In this document: positions 16,234 through 25,513 of the stretch, one piece after another
How the letters are laid out: every line of letters begins with the position of its first letter
Numbering within the stretch: the first letter of the stretch is position 1
NCBI GenBank assembly: GCA_964580435.1
Contig: CAZOKP010000002.1
Coordinates: 1-64,000 of the forward strand
DNA: 64,000 nucleotides
DNA from: CAZKEW01 sp964580435
GTDB taxonomy: Bacteria > Acidobacteriota > Aminicenantia > Aminicenantales > UBA8522
Direction: 5' to 3'
The notes under the pieces: generated by a model
What the model was told of the DNA's origin: nothing
Databases searched by the model: none
What the model saw: the letters and a program-made list of their open reading frames with translations, nothing else
Program-made: the position numbers and the translations under genes

Positions 16234-17913
16234 TTGGCGAAAAGGAAGCCCAAGGCATCGAGTTTAAGAGCGTCCTATGAGAAGTGGAAGAAAACAAAAT
16301 ACGCCCAAGCAGGGGCGGATGCCTGTCTGCCGAAAAAAGCCTTTACCACTATCTCAGGAAGAAGAATCAAGGAACTCTACACGCCCGCCGATATATCTGG
16401 TTTCGATTATCTCAGGGACCTGAATTATCCCGGTGAGTATCCCTTCACCCGGGGAGTCCATCCGAACATGTACCGGGGCCGTCTCTGGACGATGCGCCAG
16501 TTCTCCGGATTCGGGACGGCCGAGGATACGAATAGACGCTACAAGTATCTTCTTTCCCATGGTCAGACCGGACTCAGCGTTGCCTTCCATCTCCCCACCC
16601 TAATGGGAATAGACTCCGACAATCCGCTGGCCGAAGGAGAAATCGGCAAGTGCGGGGTGGCCATCGATTCCCTGGCCGATATGGAGATCCTCTTCAAGGG
16701 CATCCCGTTGGATAAGATCACCACCTCGATGACGATCAATGCGCCGGCGGCCGTGCTCTGGGCTATGTATATTGCCGTCGCCGAGAAGCAGGGCATTTCC
16801 CCCACAGTCATCTCGGGGACGATTCAAAATGATATCCTCAAGGAATACATTGCCCAAAAGACTTTCATCTTTCCCCCCCGGCCCTCGATGAAACTGATCG
16901 TCGACACGTTTGAATACGGGGCCAAGGAAGTCCCGCGCTGGAACACGATCTCGATCTCAGGATACCATATCCGGGAAGCGGGCGCGACCGCCGTTCAGGA
17001 ATTGGCGTTCACCCTCAGGGACGGGATCGAGTATGTGGAGTGGGCGCTCGAGAGAGGCCTCAAACTCGACGATTTCGCGCCCCGCCTCTCCTTCTTCTTC
17101 AACTCGCACAATGATTTTTTTGAGGAGATCGCCAAGTTCAGGGCCGCGAGGCGGATCTGGGCCAGAGTGATGAGAGACCGGTTTGGGTCCAGGAATCCCA
17201 GGTCCTGGTGGCTACGGTTCCACACCCAGACGTCCGGAGTTTCCCTGATGGCCCAGCAGCCTTATAACAACATTGTCCGTGTGGCCATCCAGGCGCTGGC
17301 AGCCGTGCTCGGAGGAACCCAATCCCTCCACACCAATTCCCTTGATGAAACCTATGCTTTGCCCTCGGAAGAAGCCGTCGCCATCGCCCTGCGAACACAG
17401 CAGATTATCGCCCACGAAAGCGGCGTGCCCAACTCGATCGACCCCCTGGGAGGAGCCTACTTTGTGGAGGCCCTGACCCAGGAAATGGAAAAGGAAGCTG
17501 GGGACTACATCAAGAAGATCGACGATATGGGAGGAATGGTCAAAGCCATCGAGCTTGGATTCCCGCAAAGAGAGATTGCGGACAGCGCCTATTGGTATCA
17601 GAAGGCTGTGGACAAGAAGGAGAAAATCATCGTGGGGGTGAACGCTTTTGAGATGAAGCACGAGCGGATCCCGCTCTTGTGCATCAATGAAGCCGTCGCC
17701 CGCCAGCAGCTCGCTCGGCTGAGGGACGTCAGAAGGTCGCGCAACCAGGCCAGGGTCAAGAGATCCCTCGGTGAGTTAAAAAAGGCGGCCGTGGAAGGCC
17801 TCAATCTCATGCCTTATTTTTTGAACTGCGTCAAGACGTATGCCACCTTGGAAGAGATCATGGATTCGTTGAAAGAGGTCTTTGGAGATTACCAGGAACC
17901 CGTCATGTTTTGA
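16234..17913 (+). CDS. B12-dependent acyl-CoA mutase large subunit, isobutyryl-CoA-mutase-like
   Basis: A 559-residue catalytic subunit of the methylmalonyl-CoA mutase family (TIM barrel). Family motifs GTAEDTN, SVAFHLPT, GTIQNDILKEY and SISGYHI are present. The two residues that set substrate choice differ from true methylmalonyl-CoA mutase: RQF at 88-90 gives Phe90 where MCM has Tyr89, and AQK gives Gln208 where MCM has Arg207. The 118-residue spacing is the same. Phe/Gln is the known isobutyryl-CoA mutase pattern, so rearrangement of isobutyryl-CoA and n-butyryl-CoA is more likely. The TTG at 16234 is six bases after GGAGGAG. The B12-binding subunit follows. No MeaB-type G-protein is in the window. 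Confidence 0.88.
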   Translation: MAKRKPKASSLRASYEKWKKTKYAQAGADACLPKKAFTTISGRRIKELYTPADISGFDYLRDLNYPGEYPFTRGVHPNMYRGRLWTMRQFSGFGTAEDTNRRYKYLLSHGQTGLSVAFHLPTLMGIDSDNPLAEGEIGKCGVAIDSLADMEILFKGIPLDKITTSMTINAPAAVLWAMYIAVAEKQGISPTVISGTIQNDILKEYIAQKTFIFPPRPSMKLIVDTFEYGAKEVPRWNTISISGYHIREAGATAVQELAFTLRDGIEYVEWALERGLKLDDFAPRLSFFFNSHNDFFEEIAKFRAARRIWARVMRDRFGSRNPRSWWLRFHTQTSGVSLMAQQPYNNIVRVAIQALAAVLGGTQSLHTNSLDETYALPSEEAVAIALRTQQIIAHESGVPNSIDPLGGAYFVEALTQEMEKEAGDYIKKIDDMGGMVKAIELGFPQREIADSAYWYQKAVDKKEKIIVGVNAFEMKHERIPLLCINEAVARQQLARLRDVRRSRNQARVKRSLGELKKAAVEGLNLMPYFLNCVKTYATLEEIMDSLKEVFGDYQEPVMF

Positions 17914-17942
17914 AAGGGGAGAGCCGTGCCAGGGAGGAAGCA

Positions 17943-18368
17943 ATGTCAAGGAAAAAAATAAGAGTTTTGGTGGCCAAGCCCGGATTAGACGGCCATGATC
18001 GCGGCGCCAAAGTGGTCTGCCGGGCGCTGCGGGATGCCGGGATGGAAGTCATCTATACGGGTTTGCGGCGGACTCCCGAGGAGATCGTCAACGCTGCCGT
18101 GCAGGAAGACGCGGACCTCATCGGCCTGAGCATTCTTTCAGGGGCCCATCCCATTCTCTTCCCCAAGATTATCAAGCTCCTCCAGGAGAAAGGGGCCGGG
18201 GATATCCCCGTCATCGCCGGCGGGATCATCCCTGAAAAAGACATCCCTAAGATGAAAAAAGCAGGCATCCGGGAGATCTTCCTGCCCGGGACATCCACTC
18301 AGGATATCGTCAAGTGGATCAAGGAAAATATCCCCCGGGGCCGAGAAAAAATAAAATTGACCTCTTGA
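17943..18368 (+). CDS. B12-binding small subunit of acyl-CoA mutase
   Basis: A 141-residue cobalamin-binding domain. The DxHxxG motif (GLDGHDRGAK), whose His coordinates cobalt in base-off binding, is close to the N-terminus. It is followed by SILSGAH and a late GG motif that contact the nucleotide tail. It pairs with the large subunit 29 bases upstream. Separate large and small subunits are the arrangement of isobutyryl-CoA and 2-hydroxyisobutyryl-CoA mutases and of archaeal MCM. The ATG at 17943 follows GGAGG; the preceding frame to a TTG at 17910 is not needed. Confidence 0.93.
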   Translation: MSRKKIRVLVAKPGLDGHDRGAKVVCRALRDAGMEVIYTGLRRTPEEIVNAAVQEDADLIGLSILSGAHPILFPKIIKLLQEKGAGDIPVIAGGIIPEKDIPKMKKAGIREIFLPGTSTQDIVKWIKENIPRGREKIKLTS

Positions 18369-18405
18369 CTTTGATTTTTCAATCTGGTAATCAAAGGGTG
18401 GGTTT

Positions 18406-19311
18406 ATGACCAAAAAGCGGTTTTCTTTAATTATTGTCCCGCACTGTGCCAAGCGGTTCAAAACCATCACCCTGTCCCAACGAACCCTTAAGGCGCTTTT
18501 GGCCGTTTCTGTATTTTGCTTCATCGGCCTGGGGATCATTATTGTTGATTATTTCACGATGAACGTCACCCGGGGGAAATACAAGGAGTTGCTCAAGGAG
18601 ACCGCTGAACAAAGTCAGCTCCTGACCGATTACGAAAATTCGGTCAAGAAATTGAGGGAGACGGTCAAGAATTATGAGAGCTATACCAAAAAGCTGAGTG
18701 TCATGGCCGGACTCAAGTCCCCTGAGGTTATGGAAGAAATGGGGATTGGAGGAGGGCCAACAGAAGGAATTGATGGTCAAACCATGCCGGCCGTTCCCCC
18801 GGCTGCTCAAGGCGTCACGCTGCAGGATGCCAAAGAGCTTGCCCAGAAGGCTGAGGACATCGGGAAAAACCTGAGCGTGTTAGCCAGCTATTTTGAAATG
18901 CAGGCCGTTAAACTGGCTTTTACCCCGACTATCTGGCCCACCATCGGCTGGGTCAGCTCCCCATTCACTTACCGGGACGATCCTTTCACGGGAGAGAAGA
19001 CTTTCCATTACGGAATAGACATCGCCACAAATTTTGGAAACCCAGTTGTTGCTACTGCTGACGGCATCGTCCTTACCATCGGGACAGACAAGATTGCAGG
19101 TAAAAACATCGTCCTGAGCCATGGCAGCGGCGTAACCACCCACTATCTCCATCTCAGCAAGTCCCTGGTCAGGGGAGGGCAGAAGGTCAAAAGGGGAGAT
19201 GTCATCGGCCTTGTCGGAAAAACGGGGAAGGCCCTGGGTCCCCATCTCCACTATGAGGTCCGGGTTAATAACCGTCCCAAGAATCCCTACGATTATATCC
19301 TCGAAGAATAG
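18406..19311 (+). CDS. membrane-anchored M23 (LytM) peptidase with coiled coil
   Basis: A 301-residue protein. A basic N-terminus and one membrane helix (about residues 25-50) are followed by a coiled coil (about 55-105), a linker and a C-terminal M23 domain. The zinc ligands are visible: HYGID and, near the end, GPHLHYEV. Intact ligands suggest an active peptidoglycan endopeptidase rather than a degenerate EnvC/NlpD activator. The coiled coil plus LytM layout is common in cell-division and elongation hydrolases. It lies 38 bases after the mutase small subunit and is convergent with fmt. Confidence 0.87.
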   Translation: MTKKRFSLIIVPHCAKRFKTITLSQRTLKALLAVSVFCFIGLGIIIVDYFTMNVTRGKYKELLKETAEQSQLLTDYENSVKKLRETVKNYESYTKKLSVMAGLKSPEVMEEMGIGGGPTEGIDGQTMPAVPPAAQGVTLQDAKELAQKAEDIGKNLSVLASYFEMQAVKLAFTPTIWPTIGWVSSPFTYRDDPFTGEKTFHYGIDIATNFGNPVVATADGIVLTIGTDKIAGKNIVLSHGSGVTTHYLHLSKSLVRGGQKVKRGDVIGLVGKTGKALGPHLHYEVRVNNRPKNPYDYILEE

Positions 19312-19329
19312 AAAGCCGCCCCTCTTTAC

Positions 19330-20262
19330 TCATTCAAAAAAATCGCCGGGCTTGATTTTCGCCCCGCGCAGGAACTCAGCCGAATCCAGGGCCTTTTTGT
19401 TTTCCTGCTGGAGACGTTCTATGACAAAGACGCCTCCATGTCCGCAGCAAACCGCAATCCCATCTTTTTTTGTCTCGAGGACCTGGCCCGGCAGGCCGCA
19501 GAGTCCTGAGTCGGCCAGGCTCCGGCCGGCATGAATAAGGATACGCTGGCCCCTTAAGAATGTAAACGCTCCGGGCCAAGGTGTCAAAGCCCGGACCATC
19601 CTGTCCACCGAGAGAGCATCCTTGGACCAGTCCATTCGGCCTTGTTCTTTTTTCAGCCGGGGGGCGTAGGATGCTTGAGCATGATCCTGGGGGATGGGCC
19701 GGATGTCCTGGATTCCTGGGAGGAGATTGAGAAGTCGTGTCGCTCCGATATGAGCAAGCCGGGTTTCCAGCTGCCAGGAGTTCTCCCGCTCGAGGATGCT
19801 TGTTTCCTCGCTGGCCAGGATATCTCCTTCGTCCATTTTTTCATTGAGCTCGAAGATCGTCACTCCCGTTTTTTTCTCGCCACTCAGGATTGCCCACTGG
19901 ACCGGTGCGGCCCCGCGGTATTTCGGCAGAAGCGAAAAGTGGACATTTATCGATTTGAACCTGGGCAGATAGATGATCGAGGCCGGGATGATCTGCCCGT
20001 ACGCCACCACGATGTTGATGTCCGGGTCGGACTTTTTAATCGTTTCCAAAACCTTTTCGTCCTGCCTGATCTTAGCCGGCTGAAGGACGGGGATCCCCCG
20101 CTTCAGGGCAAATACCTTAATGGGAGGAGCGGTCGGGGCCTTGCCCCTTCCGGAAGGCTTGTCCGGCTGGGTGATGACAAACTCGATTTTGTGTCCTGCC
20201 TCCAGGAGTCTTTCCAAGAACGGCAGAGCTGCTGCCGGACTTCCGAAAAATATGATCCTCAT
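19330..20262 (-). CDS. fmt: methionyl-tRNA formyltransferase
   Basis: Formylates initiator Met-tRNA using 10-formyl-tetrahydrofolate. The 310-residue protein has the catalytic stretch NVHFSLLPKYRGAAPVQWAI with Asn and His, the formyl-folate-binding TQPDKPSGRG loop and a C-terminal OB-like domain. It is full length. The start overlaps the def stop by four bases, the standard def-fmt coupling. Confidence 0.95.
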   Translation of the reverse strand: MRIIFFGSPAAALPFLERLLEAGHKIEFVITQPDKPSGRGKAPTAPPIKVFALKRGIPVLQPAKIRQDEKVLETIKKSDPDINIVVAYGQIIPASIIYLPRFKSINVHFSLLPKYRGAAPVQWAILSGEKKTGVTIFELNEKMDEGDILASEETSILERENSWQLETRLAHIGATRLLNLLPGIQDIRPIPQDHAQASYAPRLKKEQGRMDWSKDALSVDRMVRALTPWPGAFTFLRGQRILIHAGRSLADSGLCGLPGQVLETKKDGIAVCCGHGGVFVIERLQQENKKALDSAEFLRGAKIKPGDFFE

Positions 20263-20774
20263 TCCTTTGCGCCGGTGCCCTGCTCCCTGCTGAGCCTCTT
20301 TTTGACGAGAGCCTTTTTCAGGGGAGACAGGTTTTCTATGAACAACCTTCCATTGATGTGATCAATCTCATGGCAAAAGACACGCGCCAAGATCCCGATG
20401 GCTTCGATGATTCTCTCTTCGCCTCTGAGGCCGATCCCTTTCACGCGGACCCGAACCGGCCTTTTCACTTTCTCTTGAATCCCGGGGACGGAAAGGCAGC
20501 CTTCTTCTTGGACAATCTCTCCCTCGGCCTCGAGGAACTCGGGGTTCGCCAGGACGACCAGCTCCTCGGGATTTTCTCCTATGGAAAGGTCGATCGTTAT
20601 CAGGCGCTTGCTCACGCTGACCTGCGGGGCGGCCAGCCCTATGCCGGGAGCGGCGTGCATGGTTAGAACCATATCTTGAGCCAGCTCGAGGATTTCCTTG
20701 TCGATCGTCTTAATAGGTTGGGCAAGCCGCGAGAGGATGGGATTTCCGTACTTAATGATTTCGAGGATGGGCAT
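20259..20774 (-). CDS. def: peptide deformylase
   Basis: Removes the formyl group from nascent proteins. All three motifs are intact in the 171-residue protein: GIGLAAPQ (44-51), EGCLS with metal ligand Cys93, and HEIDH with His135, Glu136 and His139. It is a type I enzyme. It is first in a def-fmt operon with its own promoter at 20798-20826. Confidence 0.96.
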   Translation of the reverse strand: MPILEIIKYGNPILSRLAQPIKTIDKEILELAQDMVLTMHAAPGIGLAAPQVSVSKRLITIDLSIGENPEELVVLANPEFLEAEGEIVQEEGCLSVPGIQEKVKRPVRVRVKGIGLRGEERIIEAIGILARVFCHEIDHINGRLFIENLSPLKKALVKKRLSREQGTGAKE

Positions 20775-20797
20775 TTTCGTAGCTATTATTTTAGAAA

Positions 20798-20826
20798 ATT
20801 ATCGCTTTTTCTTCAAACTGTTTCAA
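20798..20826 (-). promoter_or_regulatory. promoter for def-fmt
   Basis: On the minus strand: TTGAAA (20826-20821), a 17-bp spacer and GATAAT (20803-20798). The start codon at 20774 is about 18 bases beyond the predicted transcription start. Confidence 0.6.
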
Positions 20827-20965
20827 ATCGAATCTGGGCCCAAGGCGAAAGAGGTAAGCGTAAAGGGCCCCCGGCGCGATAAAAGTTAGAAAATGCAAAG
20901 CGCAACGGTAAGGCCAGGCAATTATAAAAAAAATCGTCAGCCCTTGAGCTCTTGCCCGAGCCCTC

Positions 20966-22990
20966 TTAGACAATCGCAGACGGGGGAGCCGGTTCGTCCG
21001 CTTTGCCCTTGTTTCTGAGCGGTATGTGGATGAGATAAACCCCTATCAGGACGAGGACTCCCAAGCCGATATAGTAGCTGGCATTTTTAAAAATTTCGGG
21101 GATGTCGAAGGTGAGCACATGTTGGAAAAACAAGAACTTCCAGGCCGCCCGAATCAGGCCTGTCAGGGCCTCCCCGGCGATAAGGCCGGATGCCAGAAGA
21201 ATTCCGACATTTTCAACCCGTGCTTTCTGGGCGGGGTTGAGGTTTTGCCTTCCCGCCAGGCGGTCAATGATGCCCTTCATCATGCCGCCGCAGAAGATGG
21301 CGAACGTCGTTTCAAGGGGAAGATACATTCCCACGGCCACGAGCATGGGCGATTTCACCTGGACGAGAATGAAGGCAAAGCCCATGAACATGCCGACGAT
21401 GACCAGAGGCCAGGCCATCTCGCCGCCGACAATTCCTTGGGCGAGAGCGGCCATCAGTCCGGCCTGCGGGGCAGAGAGTTCCCTGCTCCCGAAGGTGAAG
21501 GCTCCATGGAGAATCAGCAAGGGAAAGAAAAGAACGAGGGAAGCCACCAAGATACCGAAGATGTCTCCGACCTGCATCTTCCAGGGGGTTCCGCCAAGGA
21601 TGTGCCCCACCTTGAGGTCCTGGAGCATTTCGCCGGCCACGGCCGACGAGACACAAACAACGGCCGCAACTCCCAAAACAGCTGCCACTCCGCTTATGCC
21701 TGTGGCCCCGACAAGAACCATAAGAAGGGCGGCGATGATGAGCGTGGAAAGAGTAAGGCCCGATATGGGATTATTGGAGGAGCCAATCTGACCGACGAGA
21801 TTTCCTGAAACAGCGGCAAAAAAGAAGCCGGCGACCGCCATGACGGCAGCCGCGACAACGGCTGTTCCAAAAGTCCCGGCAAAAATTTTATAAATGAAGA
21901 TCATCAGGACAAACGTGGCCACAAGACCCGCCAGAACAAGCCTCATGTTGAGGTCCTGCTCCACTCGGGAGGTGGCCTCAACGTGACCCGCTGCCTTCTT
22001 CACGTCTCCGATCGACCTTTTGATTCCCGCCGCAAGATTCTTTCTCATTCTGAAAAGAGTGTAGCCGGCTCCGACCAGCATCGCGCCTACGGCAATCGGC
22101 CGGATGATGAACTTCCAGACGTCGAGCATCATGACATCCCAGCCGACCTCGGCCAGGGCCACTGAAGGTCCGTAAAATTTTTCGACCAATTGCGGACCGA
22201 GGAAGAACATAAGCAGGGGAGCGAACAGTCCCCAGGCCAGGACCCCGCCGGCAAAATTGAGTGATGCCAGACGTGGACCGATGATGTAGCCGACGCCGAT
22301 ATAGGCAGGATAAATCCCCGGGCCGGCGACAGCCACTGTCCCGCCCGCATCGACTTTCGGGGCCGCCTTATCTGTGCCCAGCCTCACGAGGCTGGCGCCG
22401 ATGTTGCCGACTTTGATGATGAAGTCCTTCGTAGCCGCAAAGATTCGTATAACTCCCAGCGCGTAGATCAATGCTCCCATGCCCATCGCTTGAAAAAGGA
22501 ACTTAGCTCCCTGGCTGCCTTTCTGGCCCGCCTTATGGATCTCGGAAGCGGCCACAGATTCGGGGAAGGCGAGCTCGGGGTCCGTAACCATGACCCTTCT
22601 CAAGAAGGTCACAAAGAGAATCCCGAGCAGACCGCCCACAAACATCAGCGCCGTCGACTTGAGATAGGCTTCGAGGGAATTAAACTTCGTCCAAGCCCCG
22701 GCAATAACAAACGCCGGGATGGTAAAGATGGCCCCGGCGGCAACCGATTCTCCGATCGACCCGACCGTCCTGGCCAGGTTTTCCTCCAGAATGGAGCCTC
22801 TCAAGATTTTGAGAACGGCCATCCCGATGACAGCGGCAGGATAGGTGGCGGCGATCGTCATGCCCGCCCGGAGCCCCAGGTAAGCATTGGCGGCGCCAAG
22901 AATGACGGTCAAAACAATGCCGATGATCAGGGCTTTCAGGGTGAATTCTCTCAGGTTGGTTTTTTCGGGAACATATGGTTGATAGCTCAT
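20966..22990 (-). CDS. OPT-family oligopeptide transporter
   Basis: A 674-residue integral membrane protein with about 14-16 hydrophobic segments of the oligopeptide transporter (OPT) superfamily. The early GLRAGMTIAATYPAAVIGM and the later GGTPWKMQVGDIFGILVA stretches are typical of the bacterial EspB/YSL-like branch. It would import small peptides with protons at the inner membrane. With the M14 and S8 peptidases it fits peptide use. It has its own promoter (23022-23051). The minus-strand interval down to def holds only the def promoter. Confidence 0.92.
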   Translation of the reverse strand: MSYQPYVPEKTNLREFTLKALIIGIVLTVILGAANAYLGLRAGMTIAATYPAAVIGMAVLKILRGSILEENLARTVGSIGESVAAGAIFTIPAFVIAGAWTKFNSLEAYLKSTALMFVGGLLGILFVTFLRRVMVTDPELAFPESVAASEIHKAGQKGSQGAKFLFQAMGMGALIYALGVIRIFAATKDFIIKVGNIGASLVRLGTDKAAPKVDAGGTVAVAGPGIYPAYIGVGYIIGPRLASLNFAGGVLAWGLFAPLLMFFLGPQLVEKFYGPSVALAEVGWDVMMLDVWKFIIRPIAVGAMLVGAGYTLFRMRKNLAAGIKRSIGDVKKAAGHVEATSRVEQDLNMRLVLAGLVATFVLMIFIYKIFAGTFGTAVVAAAVMAVAGFFFAAVSGNLVGQIGSSNNPISGLTLSTLIIAALLMVLVGATGISGVAAVLGVAAVVCVSSAVAGEMLQDLKVGHILGGTPWKMQVGDIFGILVASLVLFFPLLILHGAFTFGSRELSAPQAGLMAALAQGIVGGEMAWPLVIVGMFMGFAFILVQVKSPMLVAVGMYLPLETTFAIFCGGMMKGIIDRLAGRQNLNPAQKARVENVGILLASGLIAGEALTGLIRAAWKFLFFQHVLTFDIPEIFKNASYYIGLGVLVLIGVYLIHIPLRNKGKADEPAPPSAIV

Positions 22991-23021
22991 CCCTCACTCC
23001 TTTAAACGTGCATTGCCTTAA

Positions 23022-23051
23022 TGTATATTAAAATGTATCTCTCTAAGTCAA
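23022..23051 (-). promoter_or_regulatory. promoter for the OPT transporter
   Basis: On the minus strand: TTGACT (23051-23046), an 18-bp spacer and TATACA (23027-23022). It is divergent from the mreB promoter 22 bases away. Confidence 0.55.
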
Positions 23052-23073
23052 GAAATTAGATTGTTTGTTTGCC

Positions 23074-23102
23074 TTGCAAAGAAGAATGCTCTAGAATAAA
23101 AT
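23074..23102 (+). promoter_or_regulatory. promoter for the mreB operon
   Basis: TTGCAA (23074-23079), a 17-bp spacer and TAAAAT (23097-23102). The predicted leader to the ATG at 23124 is about 15 bases, with AGGA at 23115-23118. Confidence 0.6.
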
Positions 23103-23123
23103 AAGTTAGGTTATAGGAAAACA

Positions 23124-24155
23124 ATGAGTATGCTCAGCTGGTTCAAGGAAAGGCTCTTTTGTGACCTGGCCATAGACTTGGGAACGGCGAACACGCTCGT
23201 CTTCCTCAAAGGGAGGGGCATCATCGTCCAGGAACCTTCCATTGTCGTCGTCAATAAGACAACCGGGAAAGTCGAAGCCGTCGGGAGTCGGGCCAAGGAA
23301 ATGCTGGGGAAAACGCCGGCTTCCGTCTCGGCGATCAAGCCAATGCGCGATGGAGTGATCGCCGACTTCGAGATTGCCGAGAAAATGCTCGACTATTTCA
23401 TCAAAAAGGCGACCAACAATCGAGGCTTTTGGCTGCGGCCGAGGATCGTCATCGGCATTCCCACGGGCATCACCCAGGTCGAGCGGCGGGCCGTGAAAGA
23501 CGTGGCGATGAGGGCCAAAGCTTCGGAGGTCTATCTCGTGGAGCAGCCAATAACGGCAGCGGTGGGAGCGGACCTCCCGATTTCTGACCCGACAGGGAAC
23601 ATGATCGTCGACGTCGGCGGCGGCACCACCGATATCGCCATCATATCTCTCGACGGGATCGTCTTCAATCATTCCATCAGGATCGCCGGAAACGAGATGG
23701 ACGAGGAGATCATCCAATACCTGAAGAAAAAGTACAACCTGCTGATCGGCGAGAAGAGCGCCGAATTTGTCAAGATCCAGATCGGGTCGGCCTATCCTTT
23801 GGATGAGCCCTTGACCATGGAGATCAAAGGACGTGATCTTCGCGAGGGGATACCCAAGACCATCGTTATTGACGATCAGGAAATACGAGAGGCCCTCGAG
23901 GACGTCGTCGCCGCCATCGTCAATGCCGTCAGGATTGCCTTGGAGAAGACCCCTCCCGAGCTTTCTGCCGATATCATCGACCGCGGCATTGTCTTGACCG
24001 GCGGCGGGGCCCTTCTCAAGAACCTTGACAAACGCTTGCGCGAGGAAACTCAGTTGCCTGTTTTCGTCACCGATGACCCTCTGACCAGCGTCGTGCTCGG
24101 AGCGGGCAGGCTCTTGGATGACCTCGATCTCCTAAAAAAGATTGCTCTCGATTAG
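23124..24155 (+). CDS. mreB: rod-shape-determining actin homologue MreB
   Basis: Forms membrane-bound filaments that guide cell-wall elongation. The 343-residue protein has the actin-fold phosphate motifs: IDLGTANTLVF near residue 15, VDVGGGTTDIAI in the middle and a late LTGGGALLKNL. The N-terminal LSWFKERLF can act as an amphipathic membrane anchor. It is first in an operon with mreC, mreD, mrdA and rodA, implying a rod-shaped cell. Confidence 0.97.
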   Translation: MSMLSWFKERLFCDLAIDLGTANTLVFLKGRGIIVQEPSIVVVNKTTGKVEAVGSRAKEMLGKTPASVSAIKPMRDGVIADFEIAEKMLDYFIKKATNNRGFWLRPRIVIGIPTGITQVERRAVKDVAMRAKASEVYLVEQPITAAVGADLPISDPTGNMIVDVGGGTTDIAIISLDGIVFNHSIRIAGNEMDEEIIQYLKKKYNLLIGEKSAEFVKIQIGSAYPLDEPLTMEIKGRDLREGIPKTIVIDDQEIREALEDVVAAIVNAVRIALEKTPPELSADIIDRGIVLTGGGALLKNLDKRLREETQLPVFVTDDPLTSVVLGAGRLLDDLDLLKKIALD

Positions 24156-24181
24156 AGAGGCGCGGGTTGAACTGAATCTTC

Positions 24182-25018
24182 ATGCCTTTTTCCCTGAAAG
24201 AGAGAAGAAAATTCGCCCTCTTTGCCGGGTTGATTTTTTTCCATCTGACCTTGATCTCTCTCCAGGTCCCCAAAGGAAACCAGCCGACATATTTTGAGCG
24301 CGCTTTTTTTGCCGTGTTTACCCCTGTCCAGCACGGGGTGGTCTCCTTCTTTCAGGGTGTGGGCAGGTTCTGGAAGGACTATTTTTATTTCCGCCACGTC
24401 CAGCGGCAGAATCAGGAAATGCGGGATGAAATTTTTCTGCTTCGACAGGAGAACCAGGCCTTCCGAAATATGTTGCTGAAGTTCAAGAGCGAGAAAGAGA
24501 TCCAGGAACGGCTGGCGACGATTTCTCGCTCCATCCTTGTCTGTTCTGTGATCGGGTTTAATTCGAGCGAGATCTATAAATCTGTCGTTTTGAATAGAGG
24601 CTCGCTCGATGGCCTGAAGAAGGATATGGTTGTCCTGGATAAGAAAGGCCGTCTTGTCGGACGCGTGATTGACCCGGTCTCTTTAAAGCAGGCGAGGGTC
24701 CAGCTCATTACCGATAAGGAAAGCGGAGTCGGGGTCCTCTCCGAACGCCAGAGGGTTGTCGGCGTCCTGACGGGCTACGCCGAAGGAAAATGTTTGATGA
24801 AGTATGTCCTCAGGACCAACAAAGGCATCGAGGAGGGTGAGGAGGTCCGCACCTCAGGGTTTGAGGGCATCTACCCTGCAGAAATTCCGGTGGGGAAGAT
24901 CATCTCCGTTACCGAGGATGCCACCCTGTTCAAAAAAATCATCGTGGAACCGTATTTCGATTTTTCTGACCTGGATGAGGTGGCCGTTTTCACCATCGAC
25001 CTGAGAGAATTATCGTAA
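24182..25018 (+). CDS. mreC: rod-shape-determining protein MreC
   Basis: A 278-residue periplasmic scaffold of the elongasome. One membrane helix lies near residues 13-30, followed by a coiled coil (about 65-105) and the two-barrel MreC core, with the conserved NRGSLDGLKKDMVVL and LITDKESGVGV stretches. It follows mreB by 26 bases. MreC links MreB to PBP2 (mrdA, two genes downstream). Confidence 0.94.
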   Translation: MPFSLKERRKFALFAGLIFFHLTLISLQVPKGNQPTYFERAFFAVFTPVQHGVVSFFQGVGRFWKDYFYFRHVQRQNQEMRDEIFLLRQENQAFRNMLLKFKSEKEIQERLATISRSILVCSVIGFNSSEIYKSVVLNRGSLDGLKKDMVVLDKKGRLVGRVIDPVSLKQARVQLITDKESGVGVLSERQRVVGVLTGYAEGKCLMKYVLRTNKGIEEGEEVRTSGFEGIYPAEIPVGKIISVTEDATLFKKIIVEPYFDFSDLDEVAVFTIDLRELS

Positions 25019-25030
25019 AAGACAGGACGC

Positions 25031-25510
25031 ATGAAAGGTCTTTTTGAAGCCGTTGTGGGGATCATTCTTGCCGTTATCCTCGAGACCGTTCTCGGCAAGA
25101 TCTCGGCGCCGCTCCTCTTTTTGTTCAATGCCTTTTCTTGGGTCGTTCTTTATTTCAGCCTGACCAAACACGAAGTCTTTGGGGCAGTCATGGGAACGGT
25201 CTGCGGGCTTCTCCAAGATTCTTTTTCCCTGGGGATATTCGGCGTGGGCGGATTGACCAAGACCCTGCTGGGTTTCACGGCAGGGTTCGTTTCTCGAAAA
25301 ATCAATGTGATCCCCGTGACCCGCAATTTTGTTTTTCTTCTGATTGTTTCCTCCATCGAACTCGCGTTATGGAAATTCTTGGTCTTTTTTCTTTTCGGGG
25401 AGCGCTTTGCGCTGGGAGGCGGGCTCGCTTTGCTCCAGCCTCTAGTCACGGCGTTTTTCGTCACTCTCGTGTTCCAGATCGTGCGGAGGAAGAGGGGAGA
25501 GAGTTTATAA
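25031..25510 (+). CDS. mreD: rod-shape-determining protein MreD
   Basis: A 159-residue membrane protein with about five hydrophobic segments. Sequence in this family is poorly conserved, so the call rests on size, topology, the GLLQDSFSLGIFG motif and its position between mreC and mrdA. It probably stabilises the MreC-PBP2-RodA complex. Confidence 0.9.
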   Translation: MKGLFEAVVGIILAVILETVLGKISAPLLFLFNAFSWVVLYFSLTKHEVFGAVMGTVCGLLQDSFSLGIFGVGGLTKTLLGFTAGFVSRKINVIPVTRNFVFLLIVSSIELALWKFLVFFLFGERFALGGGLALLQPLVTAFFVTLVFQIVRRKRGESL

Positions 25511-25513
25511 GCC

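Noticed and set aside
20791..20973. Open frame of 60 codons on the minus strand between OPT and def
   Set aside because: It starts with TTG, overlaps the OPT stop and contains the def promoter (20798-20826). No family or ribosome-binding site was seen.
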